This document shows, piece after piece, positions 50,435 to 58,124 of a stretch of DNA of 64,000 nucleotides; the first letter of the stretch is position 1; every line of letters starts with the position of its first letter. The position numbers and the translations under genes are program-made. The notes beneath the pieces were generated by a model, which was given only the letters and a program-made list of their open reading frames with translations, ran no database searches and had not been told where the DNA came from. This stretch comes from Bacillota bacterium (lineage in GTDB: Bacteria > Bacillota > Negativicutes > CTSoil-072): assembly GCA_017889545.1 (NCBI GenBank), contig JAGFZV010000014.1:1-64000 (forward strand), read 5' to 3'.

Positions 50435-51328
50435 CTACGCCACTTCGGTGTTGTTCTTCGAACCCAAGGTCAATGCGTGGCTGCAGGCTCCCGCAACATC
50501 GCAATATCTCTGGCATTTCCGATCCTGCCAACGCTCTTTCGCAGAACAGATGGGCGGCAGTTTCTGCTCTGACAGTGCATCTCTTAATCGCTGGGCCTTC
50601 GTATTGAAGTATCTCTTTACCCACTGATCACTGATCCGGTTGATCGGCAACAGATAGACCGATTGGTCCACATTTCGGCGTGCAGCCACTTCCAATCCCG
50701 CGTCGCGGATCATCATCTGAATGATCATCCGTTCAACCGGATAACCTGCTTGTTCCAGCAATACGCGATAGCCGTTTAACTGCAGACGCCAATCCTGAAT
50801 GCCTTTGCGCACGCCGTCTTCTTGCCATTCTTTGCGGGTTTTAGGCTGTCCCTTACGTATACCACTTTTAAAGATTTCTTTCGTTTCGACCTCGACAGCA
50901 TATTTCCCCAAGGCCAGCATGCCTTTATAAGATGACGTAACTTTGTAATCACCCAATGTAAGCATGCCATCGCCCAGAACATCGCCATACAAATCAAACA
51001 TACCGGAAATATCTTCTTCCCGCAGGCGAACTTCGGACAGCAGATCCTCCGCATTTTGTTCGAATTTCGCGTGAACTTCTGAACCGTTCAGAGCCAGCAT
51101 TCGATCCTGCGGAGCAGCGGCATATTCCACAGTCTTCTTCAAATAGGTTTCTCTGGTTCCGGCAATCAGTTCAGTAATCGTAAATCCCTCTATTTGACGG
51201 TTTTCTGAATTTGCGATTGCTCGGAGAGTCGGCAGAAACAAGCACCGCGATCCCATACGGCAGTTCTCGATGCAAGCAGAGATTTCATGGATGCTACCAT
51301 CCGGGCAAATAAACCACCTTGCTGGCAT
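50435..51328 (-). CDS. Cas4/RecB-like PD-(D/E)XK exonuclease
   Basis: A 297-residue nuclease. The core carries GMFDLYGD (acidic residue) and TLGDYKVTS (DxK) with QLNGYRVLLEQAG, the RecB/Cas4 arrangement. A C-terminal cysteine set (PPICSAKERWQDRKCQRYCDV region, then GAC) together with early cysteines could bind an iron-sulfur cluster as in Cas4/AddB. It is placed between DUF932 and ERF genes, so it most likely resects DNA for strand annealing by the ERF protein. Confidence 0.82.
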   Translation of the reverse strand: MPARWFICPDGSIHEISACIENCRMGSRCLFLPTLRAIANSENRQIEGFTITELIAGTRETYLKKTVEYAAAPQDRMLALNGSEVHAKFEQNAEDLLSEVRLREEDISGMFDLYGDVLGDGMLTLGDYKVTSSYKGMLALGKYAVEVETKEIFKSGIRKGQPKTRKEWQEDGVRKGIQDWRLQLNGYRVLLEQAGYPVERMIIQMMIRDAGLEVAARRNVDQSVYLLPINRISDQWVKRYFNTKAQRLRDALSEQKLPPICSAKERWQDRKCQRYCDVAGACSHALTLGSKNNTEVA

Positions 51329-51330
51329 GG

Positions 51331-51600
51331 TTACGCCGCCTCCTTCGATTGCTGCGCTGGCTTCGGCTGTGATACGGTAATTGAAACTTCCGCATCTTTT
51401 TGCATATCGTCCTGCGGTTCACCAAGAATTTTCAACAGATCGAGCAAGCCGACCGTCAGCCTCGCTGCCTGTTTTACGCTGAGCGTACAATTGATGCACG
51501 TTCCATTTTGTTTGTTATTTAAGGAAATATTCACCGTATCTTGCAAATTAGACAGTCTAATTTCCAGTGGTTGATACGCCATGCAATCAGTTACAAGCAC
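51331..51600 (-). CDS. Small unrecognised protein of the recombination operon
   Basis: An 89-residue protein with start GTG 51600 (AAGGAGGGA upstream). It contains a short beta-like region with a Cys pair (GTCINCTLSVKQAARL) and an acidic/Gln-rich tail. It ends two bases before the nuclease gene, so the two are translated together. Function unknown. Confidence 0.6.
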   Translation of the reverse strand: MLVTDCMAYQPLEIRLSNLQDTVNISLNNKQNGTCINCTLSVKQAARLTVGLLDLLKILGEPQDDMQKDAEVSITVSQPKPAQQSKEAA

Positions 51601-51612
51601 ATTGATCCCTCC

Positions 51613-52674
51613 TTATGCTGCTGTGGCAATTTCCTGCCATTCTTTCTTCGGCAATGCCAATATTTGACCGCCGAACCGTTCAAAATCCGTAGCCCGATTA
51701 TAATCCAAGATTTCTTGGCTGGTATGGGTTACAGCATTCAAAAGCCCGTAGGCTGACAGATCGCCACCTTGGATTAAATGTTTAATAACGCTGTCCCTTT
51801 CCAATTGATTGAACTGAAGCCGCTGACCAAGGACTTCCACTGCTCTTACCGGACTCCCTTGGATCATCTGCCCGGTTGCTTGTTTCATGCGATCGACAAT
51901 TAAAGCAAATTTCGCCTGATCAACCGCTGCACGCACAATGTCCTGCACCTTTAGGAAGAAGGCTTTATCGTCCGCTTCCAAAGTTTCATCGCGGTATAGT
52001 TCATAAACAGGGTTTTCGTTTTCAACGGTTCGCCCCACATGATATTTGCGCTGGCCGAAATCTTGCGCAATCATGCCGTTCAAACACGCCAATCGGTAAA
52101 TCAATGGTTCAACTTTTACGGAACCCAAGCCGACTTCACTGTTGCTGATGACAATGCCCGCCTGCACAATATCGCCCTTTTGCACTTCCAACTGCAACGT
52201 TTTGTTGATCACTTTGATGAACATATTGGTTTCTGTTAACTCACAGCTGATGACTTCCGCACCTTTCATTTTGGCCAAAACGGGAAAAACGGCTTCTGCT
52301 AAATCATAATTGTCCAATCTCCGGTACCGATCTGAAAGGAACGCTCTTGCCTTCCCGTCTAACGTTCGGATCAAACGACGTTCCGGTTTGGCCTGCAGCC
52401 AGGAATTCACGTTTTCATCTAATAATGCCGGATTCTCCGCTTTCATTTTGTCATAGTAGCGAAATGGAATTCCCAACCGGTCTGAAATTTGTCGATGCGT
52501 CAACTCGTTGACCACAAACCCGTTGTTCCCGTTTTCGATTGGCAAGGCCAGCCTGCTTAATCCGTCTGCAGTTTGAAAGCCAAGAGAGCGGGTATCCACC
52601 AGATAATCCCGTTTTGTCAAAGCCTGCACATTCAATTCTCTGGCTAATTCGCCTAATGTCCTACCTTGTTTCAT
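51613..52674 (-). CDS. DUF932-family phage/plasmid protein
   Basis: A 353-residue member of the DUF932 (LGT-type) family, common in phages and plasmids next to recombination genes. Family segments: FVVNELTHRQISDRLGIPFRYYDKM, RRLIRTLDGKARAFLSDRYRRLDNYDLAEAV and the second half with GIVISNSEVGLGSVKVEPLIYRLACLNG. The biochemical role is not known. Start with AAAGGAGGA upstream. First long gene of the four-gene recombination operon. Confidence 0.82.
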   Translation of the reverse strand: MKQGRTLGELARELNVQALTKRDYLVDTRSLGFQTADGLSRLALPIENGNNGFVVNELTHRQISDRLGIPFRYYDKMKAENPALLDENVNSWLQAKPERRLIRTLDGKARAFLSDRYRRLDNYDLAEAVFPVLAKMKGAEVISCELTETNMFIKVINKTLQLEVQKGDIVQAGIVISNSEVGLGSVKVEPLIYRLACLNGMIAQDFGQRKYHVGRTVENENPVYELYRDETLEADDKAFFLKVQDIVRAAVDQAKFALIVDRMKQATGQMIQGSPVRAVEVLGQRLQFNQLERDSVIKHLIQGGDLSAYGLLNAVTHTSQEILDYNRATDFERFGGQILALPKKEWQEIATAA

Positions 52675-52691
52675 CTGTTTTATTCCTCCTT

Positions 52692-52754
52692 TTATTTTTT
52701 GGATAACAAGAAATTGATGAATTCACTGAGCAGTCGCAATAACGATGCTGTCAT
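52692..52754 (-). CDS. 20-codon reading frame before DUF932, amphipathic peptide
   Basis: ATG 52752-52754 has AAAGGAGG eight bases upstream and opens a frame encoding MTASLLRLLSEFINFLLSKK. The peptide would form an amphipathic helix with a Lys-Lys end. It could be a leader peptide of the recombination operon or a small membrane-active toxin. A second ATG four bases upstream in another frame gives a shorter peptide. Confidence 0.38.
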   Translation of the reverse strand: MTASLLRLLSEFINFLLSKK

Positions 52755-52835
52755 GCATGCCGCCTCCTTTTTTTGTATGAAAGAAATGAAAAAGACACGC
52801 CATTGCTGACGTGCCCATATTGCTTATATCAATAT

Positions 52836-52851
52836 TTTTGTGTATTTTGTG
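52836..52851 (-). promoter_or_regulatory. CACAAAA direct-repeat motif upstream of the recombination operon
   Basis: On the minus strand CACAAAATACACAAAA, half-sites with 9-base period. It lies about 85 bases upstream of the 20-codon frame, in promoter position for the recombination operon. Confidence 0.45.
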
Positions 52852-52906
52852 CATAAATTTGATCGGTCCAATATCTCACTTTATATTATGATTTTGTCCC
52901 TTTTTA

Positions 52907-53073
52907 TTATGCACTAAACACGTCAAATAGAACCGTTGTAACCTGCGCTTCACCGTCTGCCTGCCGTTGGGTATCAAGAAAAGCATTGTATCCGCCTATC
53001 GTGTCTTTTCCCAACCCACCCATCAATCCGCTTCGATCCAGGATAAAGATGATTTCTGTTAGTTTTTTTTCAT
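52907..53073 (-). pseudogene. VWA-protein N-terminal fragment, frameshifted
   Basis: Reading from ATG 53073 with a shift in the run of eight A gives the start of a von Willebrand factor A protein (KKKLTEIIFILDRSG... DTIGGYNAFLDTQR ... TTVLFDVFSA) with the DxSGx metal-site beginning but with L where S is usual. The frame ends at TAA 52907-52909 after ~55 residues; the rest of the domain is absent. A GGGAGGAA site precedes the ATG. It is a relic related to the partial VWA gene at the window's end. Confidence 0.65.
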
Positions 53074-53196
53074 GCCTATTCCTCCCGCAAAAATGAAATC
53101 AAGCCCTCCTCGTTGATGTAGGGGGCTCGTTTTGCTTATACCAATGATATTGTTTTTTGACGCTTATCATTGTCTAAAGGATCGTTATCGATGCAT

Positions 53197-55713
53197 TTAC
53201 CATTTTTGTATATTAAATTTCCCAAACAAAGATTTTAAAAAGCCGCTCTCGCGTTTATGCACAAAAGTTTCTTCATAATTATTACCTGAAAATATTTTTA
53301 GGTGGCTACAAAAAACCGGATTAATAACAAACGCCATATTATTAGTTAACGCTTGGTCACGAACTCTTGCCGTAATCAAGAGTGATTTCTGAATTGAAAC
53401 AGCATATTCGACATATTGGTCAGGAAATTTCACACCAAAAAAACCAACCGAAACCATATCTGCTATCATATTTCGAATATCTTTTTCATCTGTTTTGTTA
53501 GTATTTTCACCTATATGTTTTATAAGCTCCTGCAATGTCCAGTGATCCGCTTTGCCCGCAAAAGAATTAATAACGTTTTCCAACCATGGTTGTTCCGCCT
53601 TATATTCAGCTATTATTTGCTTCAATGCAAAACCTGAATAATATTCATGTGCTATTAGCATATCTGCCTCTTCAATTTCCGAGTGCCCACGATTTATAGC
53701 CCATTCGATAGCCTTTTGAACAAAATGAATTAAATCTCTTGGACGAGGAAGTACGTTATTATAAAGCCATTCTCGTGTCTGCACTCCTTTTACCTTATGG
53801 GCAAAAAATTCAGTCCAGATATCTTCTGGTGGAGTTGTCCCATTTTTAATAGTCACTTTGCGAAACCGTTCTTCAATCACCCGCATTAACATTTCTTGAT
53901 CATTCCAAATAAGTTCAATTTGATCTGTTATTATTTTATCAGGCTCTCGCACAATCTCAAGATTAAGAATATATTCCAATATATTTCGTCGCAGAAAAAT
54001 TATCACACTAATATCTAAATCCTCTCCAAAGTCGGTTCTTAAACGCCGGTGGATACCTAATAACGAAAATACTAATTGAGCCTGTAAAGTTAAATCACTT
54101 TCTGCATGCCATGATTTATCCAAATTATCAATGAGAATGACTATTTTATTAGTAGTTTGTATGATAGGGGTTATGTATTTTTTCCCATCTTTTAACATTT
54201 TGTCATGGATTTTTTTTGAAAAACTATCCGGATTCAAGGCCACGTCTTCTAACCAATTAGAAACAATTTCAAGTTTTTGCTCAAAGGGAGCTTCAACTAA
54301 GACTGCATGTAATGTAAAAAAGCTTAAAAAATCTTCTTCCGCTCTTGTTCTTCCCGTTTCAACTGGTCTTTTTTCTATATATTTTTTTAATACTACCATT
54401 ATTTCACAATAAAGTATGAATTTCCATACATTTTCTAATACATGTTCTACAAAGCCTTCACGTTCAGCCAGTTTACTTAGCGACGTCAAAAAACGAGCCA
54501 TCTTATAGTCTGCAGGCTTAATTTCACAGACTATATTCTTTACGTGCTTGCACGTGAAGGCATCTCGCAATTGATAAAATGTTGCCGTCTTTCCTGTCCC
54601 TTTGCACCCAATTATTAAAGCCTGTCTACATTTTAACGCTTGGTTAAACTGACCGGTTTTAATAAAATAATTTGAAAGCTCCTTTTCTTCATTTTCAGCA
54701 ATAGAGTCACCTAGATTTACTTCTAGTAATATATATTCTTTCTCTTGAGATAAAAGTTTTCTTTTATCAGCATTACCTCCGAATATTGCAGGCCTCAATG
54801 TTTGTTCAGTTGTAATAGAACTTTCACTTAATTCAAAGGCTTCTCTGAGCATACATCCAATTTGATCCTCATTATTTGGTAATAAAATAATTTCCTTATA
54901 ATCAAAAGGAATTTCATACTCAGGCAACCCAATAATCTTTACTTTTTTCCCCAATCCAATTGCCATTCCACAAATAAAAGAATAGCGTGCGTTCATTGCC
55001 CGACTATTATCCCAACTCGTAGGCAAAAAGAATGCAACTATTCCTGAGGCCTGATTAATTTCCCGGACATACCAAAGCAACGTTTGTGCACTATTTTCAT
55101 TCCAATCATCAATATGAACTTCAGAATAAGTTTCCTTGAAGATTTTAAGCGAAATCAATGCAATATTATGAAGACATACACCTTGCAGAAAAAGTCCACG
55201 GTTTGGTATGAAATTTACATCCATTAATGAATATTTATCATATTCTGGAGATGCTTTATGGATAAAAGGATTTTTAGTTTCTATCAAAGTAGAAAGTTGT
55301 TTTGAGTTTTTATAACTCCCAATATCCCATCCTGCGATTATCTCAAAATTTTTCAGATCGTCGTTTCGATCTGTCGTTGAAAACCCCTGAGTAAATAATA
55401 ACGAATGTTTTCGTTTGCCAAAAGCAATTCCTGCCTCAAATAGAACATTAGGATTTAACCCGGAAATATCAGCAATAAATAAGTCATTTCGCTCAATTGA
55501 CTCCAAGATATTAGAAATTATTCTAGAACTTTTCCGTTGCATCCATTCCCAACTAGTAATCTCTAGATCATGCGATTGCAAATTTAATTCTTTAATTGCA
55601 TTTACAATTATTTCTGCCAAATGACATGGGTTACTAGGATAGGCAAAAAAGCCTTGTTTCTTTGTAACCAGTTGCTTTTTTTTGTTCTTTTGATTAGTCT
55701 TTTTCTTTGGCAT
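53197..55713 (-). CDS. Two TIR/deoxyribosyltransferase-like domains fused to a P-loop ATPase (Sll1717-like)
   Basis: An 838-residue protein. Residues ~20-110 form a TIR-like or nucleoside-deoxyribosyltransferase-like fold (GFFAYPSNPCHLAEII ... IERNDLFIADISGLNPNVLFEAGIAFGK). Residues ~165-295 repeat it (LFLQGVCLHNIALISL ... ASGIVAFFLPTSWDNSRAMN ... FICGMAIGLGKKVKIIG). The ATPase has Walker A GCKGTGKT (369-376) and Walker B IVILIDNLDKSW (524-535), a signature of the Sll1717-type P-loop family seen in defence genes. The tail (about 750-838) has no motif. ATG 55713 follows GGAGGAG. A TIR (ThsB-like) and a RipA-like gene lie upstream on the same strand. A nucleotide-sensing or NAD-degrading defence effector is likely. 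Confidence 0.75.
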   Translation of the reverse strand: MPKKKTNQKNKKKQLVTKKQGFFAYPSNPCHLAEIIVNAIKELNLQSHDLEITSWEWMQRKSSRIISNILESIERNDLFIADISGLNPNVLFEAGIAFGKRKHSLLFTQGFSTTDRNDDLKNFEIIAGWDIGSYKNSKQLSTLIETKNPFIHKASPEYDKYSLMDVNFIPNRGLFLQGVCLHNIALISLKIFKETYSEVHIDDWNENSAQTLLWYVREINQASGIVAFFLPTSWDNSRAMNARYSFICGMAIGLGKKVKIIGLPEYEIPFDYKEIILLPNNEDQIGCMLREAFELSESSITTEQTLRPAIFGGNADKRKLLSQEKEYILLEVNLGDSIAENEEKELSNYFIKTGQFNQALKCRQALIIGCKGTGKTATFYQLRDAFTCKHVKNIVCEIKPADYKMARFLTSLSKLAEREGFVEHVLENVWKFILYCEIMVVLKKYIEKRPVETGRTRAEEDFLSFFTLHAVLVEAPFEQKLEIVSNWLEDVALNPDSFSKKIHDKMLKDGKKYITPIIQTTNKIVILIDNLDKSWHAESDLTLQAQLVFSLLGIHRRLRTDFGEDLDISVIIFLRRNILEYILNLEIVREPDKIITDQIELIWNDQEMLMRVIEERFRKVTIKNGTTPPEDIWTEFFAHKVKGVQTREWLYNNVLPRPRDLIHFVQKAIEWAINRGHSEIEEADMLIAHEYYSGFALKQIIAEYKAEQPWLENVINSFAGKADHWTLQELIKHIGENTNKTDEKDIRNMIADMVSVGFFGVKFPDQYVEYAVSIQKSLLITARVRDQALTNNMAFVINPVFCSHLKIFSGNNYEETFVHKRESGFLKSLFGKFNIQKW

Positions 55714-55846
55714 AATTGCTCCTCCAGTATCTATGCACATAAATCTGACTTGTGTCCGTATTGTACGATGAAACATTGGACAATACCAATTGATCAAGTT
55801 TTTATATCAACTATTTCACTGCCATTACAATAATTAACGTTTGGAT

Positions 55847-56236
55847 TTATCTTGCCCCATTTATGAGCTTTTTTAAATTATCCCATGTCCACTTATACAC
55901 CTTATCTTTTGCCAAAGCGGCTTTTGGTTTAGCGCATGTTTTCCCGGGCCGTCCATGCAATAAAAAATAAGAGACTTCTTCCTCTTGTGCAATTTTCAAT
56001 TCGGCTGAGACCCCTGAAGCAGCATCAGTTTTTTCTCCGCACATAACAATCACAACGTCACAACTCTTAATTCTTGTGCGCGCTTTCGCTTTCCAGTTTG
56101 AATCAATTGTTTCTTTTATTGACATATCTGTTATCGCAAAAGGAGAATCCGGATTTTTTGCCTGCCCAACTAATAATATCTTAAGGTCAGAATCATTATC
56201 ATAATCAAAGCTAATAAAAGTTCTTTTTTTAACCAT
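55847..56236 (-). CDS. ThsB-type TIR domain protein
   Basis: A 129-residue stand-alone TIR protein of the Thoeris ThsB (TIR-like, DUF1863) family. Marks: RTFISFDYDNDSDLK, LLVGQAKNPDSPF, DMSIKETIDSNWKAKARTRIKSCDVVIVMCGEKT and GVSAELKIAQEE, with E79 at the position of the family's conserved glutamate. ThsB enzymes turn NAD+ into a cyclic-ADP-ribose signal on phage infection. Start ATG 56236 with GGAGGG upstream. No ThsA (SIR2-SLOG or TM-macro) gene is near; its neighbours are a RipA-like membrane protein and the TIR-like/P-loop protein. Confidence 0.88.
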   Translation of the reverse strand: MVKKRTFISFDYDNDSDLKILLVGQAKNPDSPFAITDMSIKETIDSNWKAKARTRIKSCDVVIVMCGEKTDAASGVSAELKIAQEEEVSYFLLHGRPGKTCAKPKAALAKDKVYKWTWDNLKKLINGAR

Positions 56237-56267
56237 AATTTTGTACCCTCCATTCATGTAATATTTT

Positions 56268-56744
56268 TCAACACAAAATAAACAATACAATACCCCCTGT
56301 TATGTAAAACAAACCGAATATAACTGGTATTAATTTTTCCACATGCGATATCGGCCAATAATTATTCCTATCTGTTCCATTTTCTAATAAACTCCACTCA
56401 TATGCGTACAGAGAAGCTGGCAAAGATTTTTCCAACTCATGAATTACCGCAAATTTTCCTGAATTTAATTGCCTATAGCTATTTAAAATGTAAAACCATG
56501 CTAGCGAAGTTATTAAACCCACAGCAGCAATCAAAATAAACCATTTATTAATATTATTCTTAAATAAACCCAATATTGTTAATATTATTGAATTTAGAGT
56601 TATAAAAAACGTATTTACAGTCATTCTTCGTTGACTAATTCTATCAGCCATTTCAACATAAATTTTATATTGTTCTAAGAGATGTTGCTGATAAGAATCC
56701 CCGTATTCGATTTTTGACCCGCTAAGTAAGCTAATGTCGCTCAT
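56268..56744 (-). CDS. RipA-like small membrane protein
   Basis: A 158-residue protein with three predicted membrane helices (about 46-61, 67-87 and 138-157). The start is polar (HLLEQYKIYVEMADRISQRRMTVNTFF), and a soluble segment between helices 2 and 3 carries LNSGKFAVIHELEKSLPA and YEWSLLENG. These features match the RipA-type octameric membrane protein family that often neighbours TIR genes. With AGGATAA upstream of ATG 56744. Its likely role is a membrane partner or pore-forming effector activated by the TIR product, which is inference. Confidence 0.75.
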   Translation of the reverse strand: MSDISLLSGSKIEYGDSYQQHLLEQYKIYVEMADRISQRRMTVNTFFITLNSIILTILGLFKNNINKWFILIAAVGLITSLAWFYILNSYRQLNSGKFAVIHELEKSLPASLYAYEWSLLENGTDRNNYWPISHVEKLIPVIFGLFYITGGIVLFILC

Positions 56745-56864
56745 ATTATCCTAACCACCTCTTATTTGATTAATATAACAACTTCTATGCGCGCTTATTC
56801 TGGCACATCAATCAGCCTGTGCTATGACAACTGTTACCGTATAATGATTATTTTTATTGTTAGT

Positions 56865-56895
56865 CGTGTTCTTGATCGCTACGGATCAAATCACG
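56865..56895 (-). terminator. Hairpin between RipA-like and nuclease genes
   Basis: CGTG-TTGATC and GATCAA-CACG pair around GCTACG with two internal mismatches. It lies about 95 bases after the nuclease stop and upstream of the RipA-like gene. Probable terminator or attenuation hairpin. Confidence 0.45.
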
Positions 56896-56988
56896 AGCAA
56901 TCTTTTATTATTTGTCCTTCCTAATGAGATGTTTATCTGTGTAAAAAAGCCAATTTAATTTTTTATTAATTATCTGTTAATATCATTT

Positions 56989-57498
56989 TTAAATAATCTC
57001 CAAAAACAACATATGTTGCCACAGTAAATTTTGAAAATCTTCCTTTGCAGTTAATTCTTGAGCTAATATAGAACTTCCACGACCATCATTAACGATATAC
57101 TGTCGGAAATCATATGTAAACCGGTTAAAGCGATTGATATATCCCTGTTGCAATATATCAATGCATTTATCCTCTGAGATCTTACTTTTTTCATTAATCA
57201 GATGAATTACTGTCGCTTTTCGCCGTTGATTATTACGGACCCATTCCAGAGCTTGTTGCAGATTGTCCATGGCCTGCGTTTGATGGCTCTTATGCTCAAT
57301 TTCAATTGAAAGAATACGATCGTACTTATTTAATCTATTCTTCCGTCCAATCCAAATATCAGGGCGTCCACGCCATTCACTACCGGGATTTATATCAACA
57401 TTAACGGTCAAATCATTTGCTTTAGGCCATTTCTGGAATAACTTTTCAATTTCATTAGCCAAAGAATGTTGAAATCTGTTAGTAAATTTTCCAGTCAT
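56989..57498 (-). CDS. PD-(D/E)XK-type nuclease candidate
   Basis: A 169-residue protein. GRPDIWIGRKNR (P46-D47) and LSIEIEHKSHQ (E66 or E68, K70) give the PD-x(n)-(D/E)xK arrangement, followed by a helix with QALEWVRNNQ, as in small restriction-endonuclease-fold proteins. Start ATG 57498 follows TTGGGGGA; the frame is open to 57672 but a terminator-like hairpin lies in that stretch. It stands between the TIR unit and the divergent type III restriction locus. Which of the two it serves is unknown. Confidence 0.65.
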   Translation of the reverse strand: MTGKFTNRFQHSLANEIEKLFQKWPKANDLTVNVDINPGSEWRGRPDIWIGRKNRLNKYDRILSIEIEHKSHQTQAMDNLQQALEWVRNNQRRKATVIHLINEKSKISEDKCIDILQQGYINRFNRFTYDFRQYIVNDGRGSSILAQELTAKEDFQNLLWQHMLFLEII

Positions 57499-57523
57499 AG
57501 TTATCCCCCAAAATAATTGTCCT

Positions 57524-57565
57524 CTGCAAAAAAATAAAACCACTCCAACACAATTGTGACGTGGT
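57524..57565 (-). terminator. Terminator-like attenuator in the leader of the nuclease gene
   Basis: On the minus strand AAAACCACGTC and the opposite arm GGAGTGGTTTT, with the inner palindrome CACAATTGTG, form a hairpin followed by TTTTATTTTTTT. It lies only ~25 bases before the ribosome binding site of the nuclease gene. The upstream gene is divergent, so no other minus-strand transcript needs ending here; attenuation is the likely purpose. Confidence 0.6.
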
Positions 57566-57756
57566 TTTTGTTTACTGTATATAGTCTGCATTTGCAAAAG
57601 CCATAGATCGTTAGATAATTTCCACTTAGTTAAAAATATACATTCTCCTATTATTTTGAAAATCCTGCACAATATTTATTAGCATATATAAAAGAAATCA
57701 AATGGTATGTCTATTCGCTCTAAAGGCACAGAATAGCAAGTATAATTGTTTGATAT

Positions 57757-57797
57757 TCTCAAATTTATATTGAGATTTGCTTGTGCCATGTTATACT
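57757..57797 (+). promoter_or_regulatory. Promoter and operator of the XRE / type III R-M operon
   Basis: TTGAGA (57770-57775) and TATACT (57792-57797) are 16 bases apart, with an extended -10 TG. The inverted repeat TCTCAA-ATTTATA-TTGAGA (57757-57775) covers the -35, as expected for autorepression by the XRE protein encoded next. Confidence 0.65.
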
Positions 57798-57835
57798 TTT
57801 ATTTATAGGGTCTCATTAGAATTGGAGGTCTGATT

Positions 57836-58111
57836 ATGGCGGTCAGTTACAATAGACTCTGGAAACTGTTGATTGACAGAGGCATGAACAAAACACAGCT
57901 GCTAAAAGAAGCAAAAATCAGTACAAACGCCTTAGCAAAACTCGGCAGAAATGAAAATGTCCGTGTTGATGTGCTTGTTAAAATCTGCTGCGTATTGGGT
58001 TGCACGATGGATGATATTATGGACGTTATTCACGATGCGGAGAAAAAGCAAGGATTGGCTCGAAATCAAGGCGAAGGAAAGCCGCCTACGGGTTCGAATA
58101 AGAACCAATAA
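57836..58111 (+). CDS. Cro/C1-type regulator of the restriction-modification operon
   Basis: A 91-residue XRE-family protein: WKLLIDRGMNKTQLLKEAKISTNALAKLGRNENVRVDVLVKICCVLGCTMDDIMDV is the full HTH domain, followed by a short charged tail. TTGGAGG precedes the ATG. It is the first gene of a three-gene operon with the type III methyltransferase and restriction subunits (gaps 13 and 2 bases). Controller proteins delay restriction until DNA is methylated; the dyad over the -35 supports autoregulation. Confidence 0.9.
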   Translation: MAVSYNRLWKLLIDRGMNKTQLLKEAKISTNALAKLGRNENVRVDVLVKICCVLGCTMDDIMDVIHDAEKKQGLARNQGEGKPPTGSNKNQ

Positions 58112-58124
58112 AAGGGGGGAAATT

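Noticed and set aside
55847-56744. Canonical Thoeris system
   Set aside because: A ThsB-type TIR is present, but no ThsA with SIR2/SLOG or macro domain is found nearby, so the name is not justified.
56810-56830. Second sigma-54 promoter (TGGCAC at about 56812)
   Set aside because: The -12 element is not TTGC at the right distance and no gene on that strand follows.
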